Assembly (NCBI GenBank): GCA_036381495.1
Contig: DASVCS010000059.1
Span: 62,001 to 126,000 of the forward strand
DNA length: 64,000 bases
From: DASVCS01 sp036381495
GTDB taxonomy: Bacteria > Gemmatimonadota > Gemmatimonadetes > Longimicrobiales > RSA9
Reading direction: 5' to 3'
A program made the translations under genes and the position numbers. Below, in pieces: positions 36,060-44,479 of the stretch. Each line of letters starts with the position of its first letter. Within the stretch, counting starts at the first letter, position 1. The notes beneath the pieces are model-generated. The model was not told the origin of the DNA. It did no database searches and saw only the letters and a program-made list of their open reading frames with translations.

Positions 36060-37232
36060 TTGCGTGCAAATCTTAATTTATCTCGAACGCTCATCAAGAT
36101 TTCCGTGGACGACTTCAACGCGGGGCATTGGGTCCGCCAGGGGAGTTACCGGAGCTTCCAGCCGACGCCGATCAACCGCCAGTGGACGGTGGCGGACATG
36201 GCGGTGCAGCAACTCCTGAGCCAGGCGGACCGACAGCTCGGCCGGCTGGACATGTACTCGGAGTACGTGCCGAACATCGACTTGTTCATCAGCATGCATG
36301 TGGTGAAGGAGGCGACACAGAGCAGCCGGATCGAGGGGACACAGACGCGTATCGAAGAGGCGCTTCTGGAGCGGGAGGACGTGCCTTCGGAGAGGCGCGA
36401 TGATTGGGACGAAGTACAGAACTACATCGCCGCGATGAACCATGCGACCGCATCACTGGGCACGTTGCCGTTTTCGTCGCGCCTGATCCGCGAAGCGCAC
36501 CGGGTCCTGATGCGGGGGGTGCGTGGAGCGCAGAAGCAACCGGGCGAGTTCCGGACGAGCCAGAACTGGATCGGTGGCGCAACGATCGACGACGCGGTGT
36601 TCGTGCCACCGGTGCACACCAGCGTCCCCGAGTTGATGGCCGACCTGGAACGCTTCGTCCACAACGACGAGATCTACATGCCGGAGCTGCTCCGAATCGC
36701 GCTCGTGCATTACCAGTTCGAGACGATCCACCCGTTCCTGGACGGGAACGGCCGGGTGGGCCGGCTGCTCATCCCGCTGTACCTGGTCGACCGGGGGATC
36801 CTCAAGCGGCCGATTCTTTACCTGTCCGACTTCTTCGAACGCAACCGCACGCACTACTACGACAACCTGATGCGGGTCCGTGAGAAGGGCGATCTGGCGC
36901 ACTGGTTCAGGTTCTTCCTGATCGGCGTGATCGAGACCGCGAAGAGCGGCATCGCCACGTTCGACGGCATCTTGCGGCTCCAGCAGGAGATAAGTGAGCG
37001 CATCGGTGCGCTCGGCAGCCGGGCGGGCGCGGCGAGCAAGGTCATCCAGTACCTGTACGGGCGCCCTTTGATCAATGCCGCGAAGGTGAGCGAAGTGGCA
37101 GGGGTGTCGATGCCGACGTCGTACAAGCTCATCCAGGATCTGGAACGGCTCGGCATCGTGAAGGAGATCACCGGCGCGCGACGCGGCCGGATGTACCTCT
37201 TCGATGAGTACATGAACCTGTTCCGCTCCTGA
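36060..37232 (+). CDS. Fic-domain protein (probable AMPylase), auto-inhibited type
   Basis: 390 residues if the TTG at 36060 is used; GTG 36105 is the other option, and neither has a ribosome site. Fic/DOC N-terminal domain (VRQGSYRSFQPTPINRQWTV), the inhibitory helix motif S-x-x-x-E-G at S88-E92-G93 (SSRIEG), and the catalytic HPFLDGNGRVGR at 224-235 with H224. A C-terminal winged helix (SKVIQYLYGRPLINAAKVSEVAGVSMPTSYKLIQDLERLGIV) suggests DNA binding or self-regulation. Fic enzymes transfer AMP from ATP to protein hydroxyls; the N-terminal motif blocks ATP until displaced. Unlike toxin-antitoxin fic genes, no separate antitoxin gene is present. Confidence 0.9.
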   Translation: MRANLNLSRTLIKISVDDFNAGHWVRQGSYRSFQPTPINRQWTVADMAVQQLLSQADRQLGRLDMYSEYVPNIDLFISMHVVKEATQSSRIEGTQTRIEEALLEREDVPSERRDDWDEVQNYIAAMNHATASLGTLPFSSRLIREAHRVLMRGVRGAQKQPGEFRTSQNWIGGATIDDAVFVPPVHTSVPELMADLERFVHNDEIYMPELLRIALVHYQFETIHPFLDGNGRVGRLLIPLYLVDRGILKRPILYLSDFFERNRTHYYDNLMRVREKGDLAHWFRFFLIGVIETAKSGIATFDGILRLQQEISERIGALGSRAGAASKVIQYLYGRPLINAAKVSEVAGVSMPTSYKLIQDLERLGIVKEITGARRGRMYLFDEYMNLFRS

Positions 37233-37433
37233 GCGCCATCAGCCCGATCGAGAGGCGGTTCGGCGTCGGGTAGCGCGTCCGGCCGGGCGCGCGGCGCGCC
37301 GCACGCGCGGCTCCGGGGAGTGGCGCTCGCTGCGCAGTCGATACCGGGGCCAGAACAGCACGCCGGGCCGGCACGCGACGCGCGCCGGCCCGGCAGTCCT
37401 TCCTCGAGGATCGCGGCTGTCTTCCCCGCCGCG

Positions 37434-39443
37434 CTACGCCTCCGCGGCGAGGTCGCGCACGGCGTCCGCGAGCATGCGCACCTTCGCGGCATCGCGGGAC
37501 CGGGCTGCCTCACCGGAGAGCTGGCCGGCGAGCTCCGTCAGTGCCTGTCGCCGCGCCGCGCCGGAGGCGCTCTCCGCGCGGTCGAGCGCCTGGCGCACGG
37601 CCGCGATGCGGTCGGCGGAGAGACCGTTCGAGCGCTCGAGCTGGTCCACGTAGGCGCGGGCCAGTGCGAAGCTCGGCGGCCACACGAAGTGTGGCTGGCC
37701 CTGCGTGTTCAGGTAATCCAGTTTGACCGTCCGGGCCGCGTCGATCTCGTTCTGCGTGAGGAACTCGCTCGGCACGAGCTGGAAGATGTCCAGACCGCGG
37801 GCGATCTCGGAGCTGACGATCACGCCGTTGTACCAGTAGACGGACCAACTCCCGCCGCTCTCCATCCGGTCCGGATTCACTGGGCCGCGGTCGAAGAAGG
37901 CGATCTCCCTCGGATGCGCCGGATCGGTCCAGTCGAAGACGGAGATCCCGCCCTGGTACCAGGCCTGGACCATGACGTCGCGCCCGGGGATCGGGATGAG
38001 CGAGCCGTTGTGCGCCACGCAGTTCTCGAGCGACGTCTGCGGCGCGGGCAGCTTGTAGTAGCTCTGGAAGTCGAGCTGCCGGTTCTCGATGGTGAAGATC
38101 GCGTCCGCGCCCCACTCCTTGGGGTCGTTCACGCGGCACTTGGGCTGGCCGCCGCCACCCCACTCGTCGCTGAAGAGGACCTTGGTGCCGGCGTTGTTGA
38201 ACGTCGCCGAATGCCAGTAGGAGAAGTTCGAGTCGGCGACCGCCGCAATGCGCCGGGGGTTGACCGGGTCGCTGATGTCGAGCAGGAGCCCGTAGCCTTC
38301 GCAGGCGCCGCCGGCCAGGCCGATCGCCGGGTAGACGGTGATGTCGTGGCACTGCGTGGGGCCGGGGCGCGGGCCGTTGTCATTGCCGCGCCTCTGCGCG
38401 AAGCGCGCCTCGATGTCGCGCCGGAGCGCGGCACTGTCCGCGGCCGTGGGTGCGCCGGTCCCGCCACGCGCCTTGACGATGCTGTCGAGCAGCGGTGCGA
38501 TCATGCGGGAGGGGAGCACGCGCGGCTGGCCGCGGATCTCGACGATGAACGCGCCCTCCGCCCGCGCCCGCTCGATCTCCTCGAGGTCCGCCGGCGACAG
38601 TCCGTGCTCCGGCGGCGCCACGAGGCCCTCGAAGATCCGCGGCGAATTCACGATCGCCGCATCCTCCGGGTGCGAGAGCGGCACGCGGATGACCTCGATC
38701 CGGAAGAGCGCCGAGTTCGGGTCCTCGCTCGGCGGCGCGCTGACGCAGCCGGGCAACTCCTCGGCGGGACGCACGCTGGCCGAACCCGAAACGTAGATGT
38801 AGACGTTCTCGGTGTCATCCGGATCCTCGAGCACCGTGTGCGTGTGCGAACCGCGACACGTCTGCACGTTGCCGATGTACTTCGGATTCCGGATGTCGCT
38901 GATGTCGAAGATGCGGATCCCGCGCAGCCGGTCGGGGCTGACGGCCTCGGGAACGCCCTGCGTGCCGCAGTCGAGACGGCCACCGCGCCCCTCGCCCGAC
39001 ACGAAGAGGAGATTCTTGTACACCGAGACGTCGCTCTGCGACGCGGGGCAGACGTACCCCTCGACGAGCACCGGCTGGCTCGGGTTCGAGATGTCCCAGA
39101 CCTGGAAACCGTTGTAGTTGCCCTGGATGACGTAGTTGCCGGTGAAGGTGAGGTCCGAGTTGGTGACGCCGACGAAGTCCCGGCCGGGCGGCGTCTCGGA
39201 GACGACGCGCAGGTTCCACGCCGCCTCCTCGGCATCCATCAGACCGGCGCCGAGCCCGACGCGGGGATCGTTGCCGCTGGGCGCCATCGTCGCCATGTCG
39301 CCGCCGGGCATCGCCATGCGCGAGGCGGTGTTCGAGGACGCACAGGCGAGCGCGCCGAGCAGCATGGCGGCCAGCGAGAGCGACCCCACACGGCCGACGG
39401 CCGGTCGGGCCGCGGGATGAGAGGTCGGGGTGATAGGTGTCAT
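37434..39443 (-). CDS. LVIVD-repeat beta-propeller lipoprotein
   Basis: 669 residues from ATG 39443, chosen for AAAGGAG just upstream. Signal peptide with lipobox LGALAC. LVIVD-type blades: YVIQGNYNGFQVWDISNPSQ, LRGIRIFDISDIRNPKYIG, GYGLLLDISDPVNPRRI, GGISVFDWTDPAHPREI. C-terminal helices are Ala/Arg-rich (ERSNGLSADRIAAVRQALDRAESA). Second gene of an operon with the DUF305 lipoprotein 56 bp upstream. This pair recurs in many surface-lipoprotein loci, which suggests joint action; the biochemical role is unknown. Confidence 0.82.
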   Translation of the reverse strand: MTPITPTSHPAARPAVGRVGSLSLAAMLLGALACASSNTASRMAMPGGDMATMAPSGNDPRVGLGAGLMDAEEAAWNLRVVSETPPGRDFVGVTNSDLTFTGNYVIQGNYNGFQVWDISNPSQPVLVEGYVCPASQSDVSVYKNLLFVSGEGRGGRLDCGTQGVPEAVSPDRLRGIRIFDISDIRNPKYIGNVQTCRGSHTHTVLEDPDDTENVYIYVSGSASVRPAEELPGCVSAPPSEDPNSALFRIEVIRVPLSHPEDAAIVNSPRIFEGLVAPPEHGLSPADLEEIERARAEGAFIVEIRGQPRVLPSRMIAPLLDSIVKARGGTGAPTAADSAALRRDIEARFAQRRGNDNGPRPGPTQCHDITVYPAIGLAGGACEGYGLLLDISDPVNPRRIAAVADSNFSYWHSATFNNAGTKVLFSDEWGGGGQPKCRVNDPKEWGADAIFTIENRQLDFQSYYKLPAPQTSLENCVAHNGSLIPIPGRDVMVQAWYQGGISVFDWTDPAHPREIAFFDRGPVNPDRMESGGSWSVYWYNGVIVSSEIARGLDIFQLVPSEFLTQNEIDAARTVKLDYLNTQGQPHFVWPPSFALARAYVDQLERSNGLSADRIAAVRQALDRAESASGAARRQALTELAGQLSGEAARSRDAAKVRMLADAVRDLAAEA

Positions 39444-39499
39444 GGCGATCTCCTTTGTTGGCACCGAGCGTAACGGGGAAACTGCCGACGTCGGTGTGA

Positions 39500-40207
39500 T
39501 CACGGAGCGCGGCCCTCGGCGGGCAACGCTGAGAGCATCAGTTTCATCCGAGCGATCTCGGTGGTCTGGTCCGCCTGGATGTCCGAGGCAAGTTTGAACG
39601 TGAGATCGCCCTGCCCGGCACCGTCGGTGCGGAAGAGGTCGTGCACCATGGTGACGGCTCCGCGGTGGTGCTGGATCATGAAGGTCAGGAAGAGCCGGTC
39701 GAACTCGGCGCCGTGCGCCTGCTCGAGCTGCCGCATCTGCTCCGGCGTGAGCATCCCGGGCATCTGCATGGACATGTCCATGCCGCCACCGGCGCCATGG
39801 ACCATGACGTTCGCCCCCTCGATGTGCACCTCGGGCACTGGCTGCCCGCGGTCGCGCAGCCACCGCTGCATGGTGGCGATCTCGTCCTTCTGTGCGTTGA
39901 TGATGCGCGCGGCCAGCGTCTGGACCGCCGGGCTGGCGCCGTGCGTGGCGGCGAATCCCGCCATCACGAGGGCCTGCGCGTGATGGCTGATCATGCCGGT
40001 CATGAAGCGAACGTCGGCTTCGTTGAAGCGCGTGAGCGCGCTGTCCTTCCGCGCCCGGTAGAGCGCTTCGATCTCGGCCGCAGGCCGCTCCTCCGGACGG
40101 ACCGCCTCCCCTGCCCCCGTCCCCGCCCGGGTGGCGCCGCTACAGGCCGTCGCGGCCAGCACGGCGAAGAGGGCAGCACTCGTCCAGTGCGTGCGTGATA
40201 CGCTCAT
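39500..40207 (-). CDS. DUF305 lipoprotein
   Basis: 235 residues. Signal peptide with lipobox ATAC. The DUF305 (ferritin-like helical) domain shows two M-I-x-H-H blocks: VRFMTGMISHHAQALVMA and FLTFMIQHHRGAVTMV. The His pairs and Met-rich stretch (GGGMDMSMQMPGML) suggest metal, perhaps copper, binding; this is inference. The start codon is preceded only by GGAACCC, a weak site. First gene of the operon with the LVIVD protein. Confidence 0.88.
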   Translation of the reverse strand: MSVSRTHWTSAALFAVLAATACSGATRAGTGAGEAVRPEERPAAEIEALYRARKDSALTRFNEADVRFMTGMISHHAQALVMAGFAATHGASPAVQTLAARIINAQKDEIATMQRWLRDRGQPVPEVHIEGANVMVHGAGGGMDMSMQMPGMLTPEQMRQLEQAHGAEFDRLFLTFMIQHHRGAVTMVHDLFRTDGAGQGDLTFKLASDIQADQTTEIARMKLMLSALPAEGRAP

Positions 40208-40667
40208 GGCTTTCAGGGTTCCGGGACGATGACCGGCTTCGAGCCGGATGGGGTCCGGGTGCATAATACTCAATCCGGAGCGCGGGGTGAAGGGGGGGTG
40301 CATGGCGGGGACTCGCTCCTGCGTGGTGGGCGGCGCTCCACCGCGCCGTGTGGACGTGAGGCGGGTGGCGCGGGGCCACTCCGCCGCAGGAGAGCGGGCG
40401 GGGCGGGCAGGCGAACCCTCGGCGAGACGGCCGACGCCTTCCGCGACGCGAGAGCGGCCCGGGATGGATGGGCGAACCGCATGGCCCACGTCCATCGCGA
40501 TCCCGCGCGCCAGAGCGGGCCGGGACGGCGCACCCCCTCACTTTCCGGAGTCGAGGCCGAACGGCACCGCGCGCCGGGCGTTCCGACGCGCGTCTTCGCC
40601 GCCCACCTCCACCTCCCGTATCCATCCCTTGCGCGTTATATACGTCTGTAGTAATATAGCGATGGGC
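40208..40667. other. Spacer upstream of the DUF305 operon
   Basis: About 460 bp without a supported gene. The right end is AT-rich (GTTATATACGTCTGTAGTAATATAG, 40633-40657; given here by position) and adjoins the family C repeats. Several long but unrecognisable open frames reflect GC composition. Confidence 0.4.
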
Positions 40668-40748
40668 GCGTCACTCCGGAGTCGTACGCGCCGGGGAACC
40701 GGGCGCGGCGAGCGACCGCGCGGCTCCGCCCCCGCGGGCGGGCCGCCT
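40668..40748 (+). repeat. Dispersed repeat C, copy 2
   Basis: Begins GCGTCACTCCGGAGTCGTAC and contains GCGAGCGACCGCGCGGCTCC. It adjoins copy 3 directly, giving a tandem pair. Confidence 0.55.
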
Positions 40749-40749
40749 T

Positions 40750-40850
40750 GGAGCGGTTGCCGCACCGCGTCGGAGTCGTGTGCGTCCGCCGCAGGCGCGC
40801 CGCGAACGACCGGACGACTCCGAACCGGCCGACGAAGTGGTCGAAATCCA
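40750..40850 (+). repeat. Dispersed repeat C, copy 3
   Basis: Begins GAGCGGTTGCCGCACCGCG and ends CGACTCCGAACCGGCCGACG. More diverged than copies 4 and 5. Confidence 0.55.
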
Positions 40851-40887
40851 AGTCCGCATGGACCATGCGCGATTCGGGGTGCCCCCC

Positions 40888-40961
40888 GGGAGCGGGAACG
40901 TTTACGTTTACGGGGATGGAGGGCGCTCCCCGTTTCCCGTAAACGTAAACGCTCCCGCTCC
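40888..40961. repeat. Dispersed repeat B, short copy: long hairpin
   Basis: Arms 40888-40915 (GGGAGCGGGAACGTTTACG onward) and 40933-40961 are near-perfect reverse complements, giving a stem of about 27 bp. A GGCGGC/GCCGCC mini-hairpin follows. The arm sequence is shared with the larger copies at 44.3 and 61.75 kb. Confidence 0.75.
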
Positions 40962-41065
40962 AGGCGGCGCAGCCGCCGCTCCCGTTCCCGTGCAGTAACG
41001 ATGACCGGTTCACGCGAACTCGATATAAAACGCGGAGGGTGCACCCGAACCCGGGATTATACCGT

Positions 41066-41377
41066 ATGTCGATCTTCGAGACGCTGGCCGAGCCGAGCCG
41101 CAGGCGGATCGTTGAGCTGCTCAGGACGGGGGAACGACCCGTCGGCGAGCTGGTCGAGGCGCTGGGATTGAGTCAGCCCGCGGTGTCGCGGCACCTGCGT
41201 GTGTTGCGGGAAGCGGGGCTGGTCGAGGCGCGCGTGGATGCGCAGCGGCGGCTGTACCGGTTGCGTGCCGATTCGCTGCGCGAGCTGGATGCGTGGCTCG
41301 AGCCGTACCGTCTGCTCTGGTCCGGCCGCCTGGACGAACTGAAGCATCACCTGAGCGAGATGGGAGACGATGACTGA
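41066..41377 (+). CDS. ArsR-family transcriptional regulator
   Basis: 103 residues from ATG 41066 (a GTG 27 bp upstream in frame is less likely). ArsR winged HTH: ETLAEPSRRRIVELLRTGERPVGELVEALGLSQPAVSRHLRVLREAGLVEARVDAQRRLYRL. No metal-binding cysteines, so this is the non-metal ArsR type. Its stop overlaps the start of the AHSA1 gene by 8 bp. ArsR-AHSA1 pairs are a very common two-gene operon, usually self-repressed. The family B hairpin lies 105 bp upstream. Confidence 0.9.
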   Translation: MSIFETLAEPSRRRIVELLRTGERPVGELVEALGLSQPAVSRHLRVLREAGLVEARVDAQRRLYRLRADSLRELDAWLEPYRLLWSGRLDELKHHLSEMGDDD

Positions 41378-41945
41378 GCCGATGCGGGATCCCGGGGAAG
41401 GAATTCTGGAGCAGGCCGATGGCCGCTGGCGGCTGCGTTTCGTGCGCGCGCTGCCCTACTCGCGCGAGAGGGTCTGGCGTGCGCTCACGGAGGAGCGGCA
41501 CCTGGCCGCATGGTTTCCGACGACGATCGAGGGAGAGCTGAGGGCGGGGGCCGCATTGACGTTCCGCTTCCGTGGCGTCGAGGCGCCCCCGACGATCGGG
41601 GAGCTGATCGCGTGCGAGCCGCCCCGGCTGCTGGAATTCACCTGGGGCGGCTCGGAGGATGGCAGCACGCCGCTGGAGCACGTGCGTTTCGAGTTGACGC
41701 CGGACGGCGCCGGCTGCGTGCTGATCTTCACGACGACGTACGACGCCGTCGGCAAGTCGGCGCGGGATGCGGCCGGGTGGCACGTTTGCTTCGAAAACCT
41801 CGCTCGGCGCCTTGCGGGCGAGGAGCCGGTCGCGAATCCGGCCGAGCGCTGGAAGCCGCTGAACCGGTTGTACGCGGAGCGCTTCGGCCCGGAGGCGTCG
41901 ACGATCGGGCCGCCGCAGGGGCACGAGGAGTACCAGGAGAGCTGA
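41370..41945 (+). CDS. SRPBCC/AHSA1-domain protein
   Basis: 191 residues. START/AHSA1 (Hsp90-activator-like) fold: LRFVRALPYSRERVWRALTEERHLAAWFPTTIEGELRAGAALTFRFRGVEAPPTIGELIACEPPRLLEFTWGG, plus a C-terminal helix (GWHVCFENLARRLAGE). The fold makes a hydrophobic ligand cavity. Proteins encoded next to ArsR regulators may bind a small hydrophobic ligand; the ligand is unknown. Translationally coupled to the ArsR gene by overlap. Confidence 0.88.
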   Translation: MTEPMRDPGEGILEQADGRWRLRFVRALPYSRERVWRALTEERHLAAWFPTTIEGELRAGAALTFRFRGVEAPPTIGELIACEPPRLLEFTWGGSEDGSTPLEHVRFELTPDGAGCVLIFTTTYDAVGKSARDAAGWHVCFENLARRLAGEEPVANPAERWKPLNRLYAERFGPEASTIGPPQGHEEYQES

Positions 41946-42302
41946 ACTCACGCGTCCGCGTGGGTCGGTCGTCCTTGCATGGCGACGGGACCGGCGGCTC
42001 GGACGCGATGGGCGGGCACGGGGGGCAACGGCCGCGTCACCCGGAGCGAAAGCGCCTGCGGGAACGCGGAGAACGGGCGTGCCGCACCGGCGGGACCGGA
42101 GGGCGCGTCTTGCAGCGCACCGGTTCCGCGTCGAGGTCCCGCTCCAGCCGTCCGCTCCTGACCCAGCGGTGAATGGCGTCGCGCCTGATTCCGAGCTTCC
42201 GGCCGGGGCGCTCCCGGAGACGCCGTGTTCCAGGTCGTGCCCGAGTAACATCCGCTCCCCTCTTCCGATCAAGCGCGCCGCCAGCAGCGAAGTGGAGGCG
42301 CT
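41946..42302. other. Spacer after the ArsR-AHSA1 operon
   Basis: No supported gene; GC-rich frames without recognisable protein. Leads into repeat C copy 4. Confidence 0.4.
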
Positions 42303-42396
42303 AGAGCGGTTGCCGCGTCACTCCGGAGTCGTGCACTGCGGCCTCGAGTGCATCGCGGGCGGCCACGCAGCTCCGAACCGGCGGAGGAAATGCTCT
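42303..42396 (+). repeat. Dispersed repeat C, copy 4
   Basis: AGAGCGGTTGCCGCGTCACT then CCGGAGTCG, and the right part GCGGGCGGCCACGCAGCTCC then GAACCGGCGG. Ends AAATGCTCT. Confidence 0.65.
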
Positions 42397-42452
42397 AAGG
42401 TGAAGACGTCGCTCCGGGTCCGCAGCACCGGGGAGTTGCCGATCATGAGCGG

Positions 42453-42764
42453 GTGCGCATGGCCCCTTCCTGCGCAACACCCTCCATCGACGAGCGGGTC
42501 GCCAGGATCGCGGCGGGCCGGCACGGCGTCGTCACGCACGCGCAGTTCCTCGGCGCCGGTCTCAGCCCGGACAGGGTGGACGGACGGGTGAGGTCGCGGC
42601 GGACGTCCGAGAGCGACCGGCGCCGCGACGCCCGGCCCGCGGCGCAAGGGATCCTCGTGGTGCGCGTGACCTGGCGACAGATCGCCGACGAGCCCGACGC
42701 CGTTCCCGTCCGGTTGGCCCAGACCCTCGCGCGAGCGGAGCCCGGAGACCCACTCCGGATGTGA
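42453..42764 (+). pseudogene. Remnant of an AbiEi-antitoxin-like/DUF559 protein, internally deleted
   Basis: 103-residue frame joining two ends of a known architecture. The N-terminus, IDERVARIAAGRHGVVTHAQ then FLGAGLSPDRVDGRVRSRR, is the AbiEi_4-type winged helix. The C-terminus, ILVVRVTWRQIADEPDAVPV, is the end of a DUF559 (Vsr-like nuclease) domain. The full protein is about 300 residues, so the centre, including the nuclease core, is missing. Confidence 0.55.
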
Positions 42765-43013
42765 CCGAAGACCCGGCGTCCGAGCGCGACGCCAAGCTGA
42801 GGGCGGCCCGGAGCGCCATCGACCTCGAGGTCGTAGCGCGCGCCGGGCCGCCGCCTCGGGTGCGAGCCAGGGCGCGCTCGGTCCTCCGGCGACCGGTCCC
42901 TCGCTGCCCGGGTTCCGCACGGCGGTCGTCACCCGGACACCGCAGGCGGTGCACGACGGATGCGGCCGGGAGGCGCTTCGGGGCCGGGGAGCGGATCCCG
43001 CTCCGTACCGGCG
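42765..43013. other. Spacer between the AbiEi/DUF559 remnant and the methyltransferase gene
   Basis: No gene supported; possibly further decayed sequence. Confidence 0.35.
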
Positions 43014-44123
43014 TCATCGGGCTCCGGTGAGCGGGGGTCGCGCGACGTAGTAGTCGTTCATGATGTCGTGCTCGAGCTGGTGGACGACGACATCGGTGAA
43101 GCCGGCCTCTCGCAGCATGGCCTGCGCGCGCTCCCGCCCCCACATCGTGCCCAGCCCCTCGCCGCCCTGCGCGAGCGACACCGTCATGCAGTGCATGCAC
43201 GAGATGGTGTAGAGCAGCGCGCCCAGCGGGTGGTCGAGGTTGCCGCGCAGGTCGCTCGACGCGCGGATGTCCTGCATGAGGTAGACGCCGTCGGGGCGGA
43301 GCGTTCGCGCGATCCCGCGCAACAGCGCGGCCGGCCGCGCCTGGTCGTGCACCGCGTCGAACGTCGTCACCAGGTCGAACGCCGCCGGCTCGGCCGTCTC
43401 ATCGAAATCCGAGAGGTCGCGCGCCTCGAACGTGACGTTGCCGAGCCCCGCGGCCTCCGCCTGCGCGCGCGCCCACGCGATCGCCTCCGCCGAGAGGTCC
43501 ATGCCGACGAACGCGCTCGCCGGGTAGCGCGCCGCCAGATCGAGCAGCGCACGGCCGCGACCGCACCCCAGATCGGCCACGCGGATCCCCGCGGCGAGGC
43601 GGTCCGTCAGCCCCGGCACCAGCGGCAGGATCCGGTCGTGCAGCGCCGCGAGCACCGTCTGCCCACTGTCCTCCGCCATCACCTCATGGAACCGGTTGTA
43701 GCGCTCGTACGGCACGCCCCCGCCCTCCCGGAAACAGCGCACCAGTTCATCCTCGACCCCGCCGAGTACCGCGAAATACTGTGCGACCACGGCCAGGTTC
43801 TCCGGCGCGCTCCGCGTCAGCAGCGCCGCGTGTTCCGGCGGCAGACGGAACCGGCCGGCGTCGTCCAGCTCGATCACGCGGCCGACCGCCAGCGCCGACA
43901 GCCACTCGCGCACGTAGCGCTCCTGAAGCCCGGTCGCTTCCGCGAGCGCATCGCTCGTCACCGCGCCCCGCTCCGCCAGCGCGTCGAACAGCCCCAGCCG
44001 ATGCCCGATCGATATCATGAACAGCACGGCCGCCTCGTTGAACGCCCCGACCATCCGCTCGCCGAACGCCTCCGCCCGCGCCGCGTCGAATTCGACTGCC
44101 GTCTGTTCCATTGCCGCTGCCAT
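43014..44123 (-). CDS. Class I SAM-dependent methyltransferase with winged-helix N-terminus
   Basis: 369 residues from ATG 44123 (GGAGGG at 5 bp; MEQTAVEF at 44111 is an alternative). The N-terminal 90 residues are a dimerisation/winged helix (GHRLGLFDALAERGAVTSDALAEATGLQERYVREWLSAL). The Rossmann core has motif I VADLGCGRGRALLDLA, an acidic residue after beta2 (FVGMDLSAEAIAWAR), and motif IV FDLVTTFDAVHDQARP. A Cys/His stretch (TISCMHCMTVSLAQGGEGLG) is a family feature near the C-terminus. It methylates an unknown small molecule. Its promoter overlaps the TetR palindrome. Confidence 0.87.
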   Translation of the reverse strand: MAAAMEQTAVEFDAARAEAFGERMVGAFNEAAVLFMISIGHRLGLFDALAERGAVTSDALAEATGLQERYVREWLSALAVGRVIELDDAGRFRLPPEHAALLTRSAPENLAVVAQYFAVLGGVEDELVRCFREGGGVPYERYNRFHEVMAEDSGQTVLAALHDRILPLVPGLTDRLAAGIRVADLGCGRGRALLDLAARYPASAFVGMDLSAEAIAWARAQAEAAGLGNVTFEARDLSDFDETAEPAAFDLVTTFDAVHDQARPAALLRGIARTLRPDGVYLMQDIRASSDLRGNLDHPLGALLYTISCMHCMTVSLAQGGEGLGTMWGRERAQAMLREAGFTDVVVHQLEHDIMNDYYVARPPLTGAR

Positions 44124-44157
44124 GCGGCCCTCCGTCGATGTAGGTTCTCGTGTACAG

Positions 44158-44173
44158 TACCAACCGGTTGGTA
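44158..44173. promoter_or_regulatory. TetR operator 1: perfect 16-bp palindrome TACCAACCGGTTGGTA
   Basis: It lies 35 bp upstream of the methyltransferase ATG and downstream of a minus-strand TTGACA (44197-44202), so it overlaps the -10/start region. A close copy is in the tetR promoter. Confidence 0.8.
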
Positions 44174-44196
44174 TAATTACGACGCGTGGCGACGCG

Positions 44197-44202
44197 TGTC
44201 AA
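44197..44202 (-). promoter_or_regulatory. -35 box of the methyltransferase promoter
   Basis: TTGACA on the minus strand, with AATTAT (44174-44179) 17 bp downstream as the probable -10, next to operator 1. Confidence 0.55.
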
Positions 44203-44209
44203 GGGGCAA

Positions 44210-44440
44210 TCTGCCGGCGCACGCCCGTGCGCGTGCGGGTGCGCGGCCCCGCCGCGTCTCCGCCGCCCCCATCCCGTAAACGTAAGCGTGGAAACGGAGG
44301 CTTCCTTCGGGCGCCCCCATCCCGTAAACGTAAACGTTCCCGCTCCCGCTCCCGTTCCCGGCAGTTCCCGGCCATGCCGGGCCGTCCTCCCCTCCACCGC
44401 ACCCCCTCCCGGGCAAACCCCAGCCTTGGCGCCGCAGGCG
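44210..44440 (-). repeat. Dispersed repeat B, full copy 1
   Basis: Matches 61655-61925 in inverse orientation over about 230 bp, including GTAAACGTAAACGTTCCC, CCGTTCCCGGCAGTTCCCGG and CACCGCACCCCCTCCCGGGC. It lies between the tetR and methyltransferase promoters. Confidence 0.7.
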
Positions 44441-44444
44441 CCCC

Positions 44445-44472
44445 TTGATCAATACCAACCGGTCCGTTATCA
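44445..44472 (+). promoter_or_regulatory. tetR promoter with operator 2, apparently leaderless
   Basis: TTGATC (44445-44450), 16 bp, TTATCA (44467-44472). Operator-like ACCAACCGGTCCGTTA (44454-44469) lies between the boxes and differs from operator 1 at two positions in the right arm. The ATG is only 8 bp after the -10 with no Shine-Dalgarno sequence. Confidence 0.7.
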
Positions 44473-44479
44473 TCGCCGC

